A DNA stretch of 7,333 nucleotides from DAIMZM01 sp036733985 (lineage in GTDB: Bacteria > Bacillota > Dehalobacteriia > UBA4068): NCBI GenBank assembly GCA_036733985.1, contig DAIMZM010000106.1, positions 1 to 7,333 on the forward strand. Direction: 5' to 3'. Both the position numbers and the translations under genes were made by a program. Positions 5,100 through 7,333 of this stretch are shown here, piece after piece. The notes beneath the pieces are model-generated. The model saw nothing but the letters and a program-made list of their open reading frames with translations. It did not search any database and was not told the origin of the DNA. Numbering within the stretch: the first letter of the stretch is position 1; every line of letters starts with the position of its first letter.

Positions 5100-5858
5100 C
5101 TACCGGCCTAAGCCGTTTTTAATGATCTCCCGGAAGCCGGCGGCTTTCAGGGAAGCGCCGCCGATCAGCGCGCCGTCAATATTGGGGCAGGCCATCAAAT
5201 CGGCAATATTATCCGGCTGCACCGAACCGCCGTAGAGGATGCGGATCTGACCGGCCAGATCCTTGCCCCAGAGCCGGGCGATCTGCCCCCGCAGGTAAGC
5301 GATGGCCTCTTCCGCGTCGGCCGCCATGGCCACCTGGCCGGTGCCGATAGCCCAAACCGGTTCATAGGCCACCACCAGCTCCGGGCAAGGCTCCACCGCC
5401 GCCAGGGAGGAAGCGATATCATCCTGCAAGGTTTCCAAGGCCTCCCCCGCTTCCCGCTCCGCCAGGGTTTCCCCCACGCAGACAATGGGGATCAGGCCGC
5501 CGGCCTGGGCAGCTCTGGCTTTACGGGTCACCATTTCCGAGCTCTCGTTGAAATGATGCCGCCGCTCGCTATGGCCGCAGAGCACATAATCCGCGCCCAC
5601 ATCCCGGATCATGCCCGCGGACAGCTCGCCGGTATAAGCGCCGGAGCGCTCCCAAAACAGGTTCTGGGCCCCGACGCCAATGCCGGAGCCGTTGGTTTCC
5701 GCCACCAGCTGGGGCAGGTAAACCGCGGGAGGAAAAATCAGGATATCCGCCGCCAGGCCGGAAACAGCGGGCAGCAGCTCTTCCACAAAGGCATGGGCCT
5801 GCTGGCTGTTTAGGTTCATTTTCCAGTTGGCGGCAAACATGGCTCGTCGGTAGGGCAT
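5100..5858 (-). CDS. tpiA: Triosephosphate isomerase
   Basis: Interconverts dihydroxyacetone phosphate and glyceraldehyde 3-phosphate, a cytosolic TIM-barrel dimer. The 252-residue length is normal. Active-site residues: N11 and K13 in ANWKMN, H96 in LCGHSERR, the catalytic base E166 in AYEPVWAIGTG (loop 6, 164-174), and phosphate-binding YGGSV (209-213) and GGASL (233-237). The loop-6 tail reads GTGQVA where many homologues have GTGKxA, a change also known in functional enzymes. The ATG at 5858 has AGGAG 8 nt upstream. It follows pgk by 45 bp with no terminator or clear promoter between, so the two are likely co-transcribed. Confidence 0.98.
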   Translation of the reverse strand: MPYRRAMFAANWKMNLNSQQAHAFVEELLPAVSGLAADILIFPPAVYLPQLVAETNGSGIGVGAQNLFWERSGAYTGELSAGMIRDVGADYVLCGHSERRHHFNESSEMVTRKARAAQAGGLIPIVCVGETLAEREAGEALETLQDDIASSLAAVEPCPELVVAYEPVWAIGTGQVAMAADAEEAIAYLRGQIARLWGKDLAGQIRILYGGSVQPDNIADLMACPNIDGALIGGASLKAAGFREIIKNGLGR

Positions 5859-5903
5859 GTCTTTCTCTCCTTATAGTTATCGCTTAATCCAGTTGTTTTG
5901 CAG

Positions 5904-7091
5904 CTATTTATCGTTCAGCATATTCACGCCGGGGAGGATTTTCCCTTCCAGGAATTCCAGGGAAGCGCCGCCGCCGGTGCTGATATGGCTGATCTGATCC
6001 GCCACCCCGGCCTGATGCACAGCGGCAATGCTGTCGCCGCCGCCGATCACGGTGAAGGCGTCCAGCTCAGCAATAGTGCGGGCGATCTCCATGGTGCCGG
6101 TGGCAAAGGGGGCCAGCTCAAACACGCCTAAAGGCCCGTTCCAGAACACGCTCTTGGCATGGCGGAGCTCCTCCTTGAACAACGCCACGGTCTGGGGCCC
6201 GATATCCAGGGCAGACCAGCCCTGGGGGATATTGTCCACGCTGACCACCTGATGTTCCGCGTCCGGGGCAAAAGCCGCGGAGGCCACCAGATCCACAGGC
6301 AAGACGATCTTTTCCCGGGCTTCCGCCGTATGTAGGAAACGCTCCGCCCAGGCCACCTTATCCGGCTCCATCAGGGAACCGTGCATATCATGGCCGGCGG
6401 CGGCCAGGAAAATATTGGACATGCCGCCGCCGATCAGCAGCTTATCCACCCGGTGCACCAGGCTTTCGATGACTTCGATCTTATCGCTGATCTTGGCCCC
6501 GCCGATCACGGCCAGATAAGGCCGTTCCGGCTCGATCAAAAGACGGCTTAAGGTCTCCATCTCGTTTTCCAGCAACAGGCCGGCCACAGCCGGCAGATAG
6601 GCGATGATGCCCACGGTGGAAGCATGGGGGCGGTGGGCAACGCCGAAAGCGTCGCTGACATAGATTTCCGCCATAGCAGCCAGGCTGGCGGCAAATTCCG
6701 GGTCATTGGCTTCCTCTTCTTTATGGAAGCGCAGGTTTTCCAGAAGCATGACCTGGCCCGGCTGCAGCGCCCGGGCAGCCTGCTCCGCCTGAGGGCCCAC
6801 GCAATCCGGGATAAACGCCACCGGCTGGCCCAGGACTTCCGCCAGATGCTCGGCCACGGGTTTCAGGGACAGTTCCTGCTTGAAAGCACCTTTCGGCCGT
6901 CCCAGATGGGACATGAGGATCAGGGCGGCGTTTCTTTCCAGCAAATATTTAATTGTGGGTAAAGATGCGGTGATGCGGGTATCGTCGGTGATGACGCCCT
7001 GTTCCATGGGTACGTTGAAATCCACCCGCATAATGATTTTCTTTCCTGCTACGTCTATATCCTGAACAAATTGTTTATGCAGATAAGACAT
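5904..7091 (-). CDS. pgk: Phosphoglycerate kinase
   Basis: Moves the phosphate of 1,3-bisphosphoglycerate to ADP, the first ATP-yielding step of glycolysis. Two-lobed cytosolic enzyme, 395 residues, normal size. N lobe: RVDFNVPM (22-29), DTRI with substrate-binding R39, SHLGRPKG (61-68), ENLRFHKEE (118-126), SDAFGVAHRPHAST (146-159). C lobe: GGAKISDKI with K200, GGGMSNIFL (221-229, where GGGMANTFL is more usual), WNGPLGVFE (317-325), the nucleotide-binding GGGDS (350-354) and STGGGASLEFL (371-381). The ATG lies 5 bp after the gap stop codon. The only nearby ribosome-like sequence is TAAGGGAA immediately before the start, unusually close, so translation is probably coupled to gap. Confidence 0.98.
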   Translation of the reverse strand: MSYLHKQFVQDIDVAGKKIIMRVDFNVPMEQGVITDDTRITASLPTIKYLLERNAALILMSHLGRPKGAFKQELSLKPVAEHLAEVLGQPVAFIPDCVGPQAEQAARALQPGQVMLLENLRFHKEEEANDPEFAASLAAMAEIYVSDAFGVAHRPHASTVGIIAYLPAVAGLLLENEMETLSRLLIEPERPYLAVIGGAKISDKIEVIESLVHRVDKLLIGGGMSNIFLAAAGHDMHGSLMEPDKVAWAERFLHTAEAREKIVLPVDLVASAAFAPDAEHQVVSVDNIPQGWSALDIGPQTVALFKEELRHAKSVFWNGPLGVFELAPFATGTMEIARTIAELDAFTVIGGGDSIAAVHQAGVADQISHISTGGGASLEFLEGKILPGVNMLNDK

Positions 7092-7096
7092 TTCCC

Positions 7097-7333
7097 TTAC
7101 AGCCTCTCTCCAATGTATTTAGCTACGTCTTTCAGGCGGGCGGTATAGCCCCATTCGTTATCGTACCAAACCACCAGCTTGACCAGGTTGCCGCCTACCA
7201 CCATGGTGGAAAGGGCGTCCACGGCGCCGGCTTCTTCCATACCCAGATAGTCCCGGGAAACCAGGGGTTTCTCACTATAGCCCAGAATGCCTTTGAGCTC
7301 GCCTTCGGCCGCGGCCTTCAAGGCGGCGTTGAC
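7097..7333 (-). CDS. gap: Glyceraldehyde-3-phosphate dehydrogenase, C-terminal end (partial)
   Basis: Makes 1,3-bisphosphoglycerate from glyceraldehyde 3-phosphate with NAD+ and phosphate, the step before Pgk. Only the last 78 codons are inside the window, open to its right edge. They contain VNAALKAAAEGELKGILGYS, then the VDALSTM segment and WYDNEWGYTARLKDVAKYI, which are hallmarks of the GAPDH catalytic-domain C terminus. The NAD-binding domain and active-site cysteine lie outside. An internal TTG at 7321 is not a start, since homology continues upstream of it. Ends TAA, 5 bp before pgk. Any CggR-type regulator of the operon would be off the right edge. Confidence 0.96.
   Translation of the reverse strand, partial: VNAALKAAAEGELKGILGYSEKPLVSRDYLGMEEAGAVDALSTMVVGGNLVKLVVWYDNEWGYTARLKDVAKYIGERL

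Overview
The window reads almost entirely on the minus strand and looks like a chromosomal core region of a fairly GC-rich, low-mobility Bacillota (clostridia- or Negativicutes-like) bacterium. This placement is an inference. It rests on the gap-pgk-tpiA-eno-secG order, a rhodanese-less ThiI paired with a NifS-type desulfurase, strong GGAGG-type ribosome sites, use of TTG and GTG starts, and smpB close to ssrA. No insertion sequence, phage gene, CRISPR array, tRNA or rRNA is visible.

Layout in transcription order (right to left). (1) Glycolytic block: the last 78 codons of glyceraldehyde-3-phosphate dehydrogenase (7333-7097), then phosphoglycerate kinase (7091-5904), triosephosphate isomerase (5858-5100) and enolase (4981-3695). 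Phosphoglycerate mutase, which often sits between tpiA and eno in this operon, is missing. That gap instead holds an extended -10 promoter whose -35 lies inside a long inverted repeat. (2) secG (3616-3392), a TTG-start gene for the Sec translocon with its own extended -10 promoter, closed by a strong intrinsic terminator (3370-3336). (3) A thiolation pair: a cysteine desulfurase (3304-2132) whose last codons carry the ribosome site of a GTG-started thiI (2126-906), probably making 4-thiouridine in tRNA and possibly feeding thiamine synthesis. (4) A ribosome-rescue block: an extended -10 promoter, smpB (835-365), a 71-residue zinc-ribbon protein whose ATG overlaps the smpB stop by one base (365-150), and the 5' part of ssrA (tmRNA) running off the window at position 1 (93-1). 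The tmRNA is not an ORF. It is recognised from its 5' GGGGCUG, the UUUCGAC segment, a first pseudoknot, and a GCC resume codon two bases from the edge.

Functionally, block 1 covers lower glycolysis, secG serves protein export, block 3 supplies activated sulfur and uses it on tRNA, and block 4 is trans-translation (SmpB plus tmRNA) with a small zinc-ribbon protein that may be connected to it. The most interesting item is this smpB / zinc-ribbon / ssrA cassette. Everything else is mainly well-known housekeeping machinery with some regulatory details worth checking.
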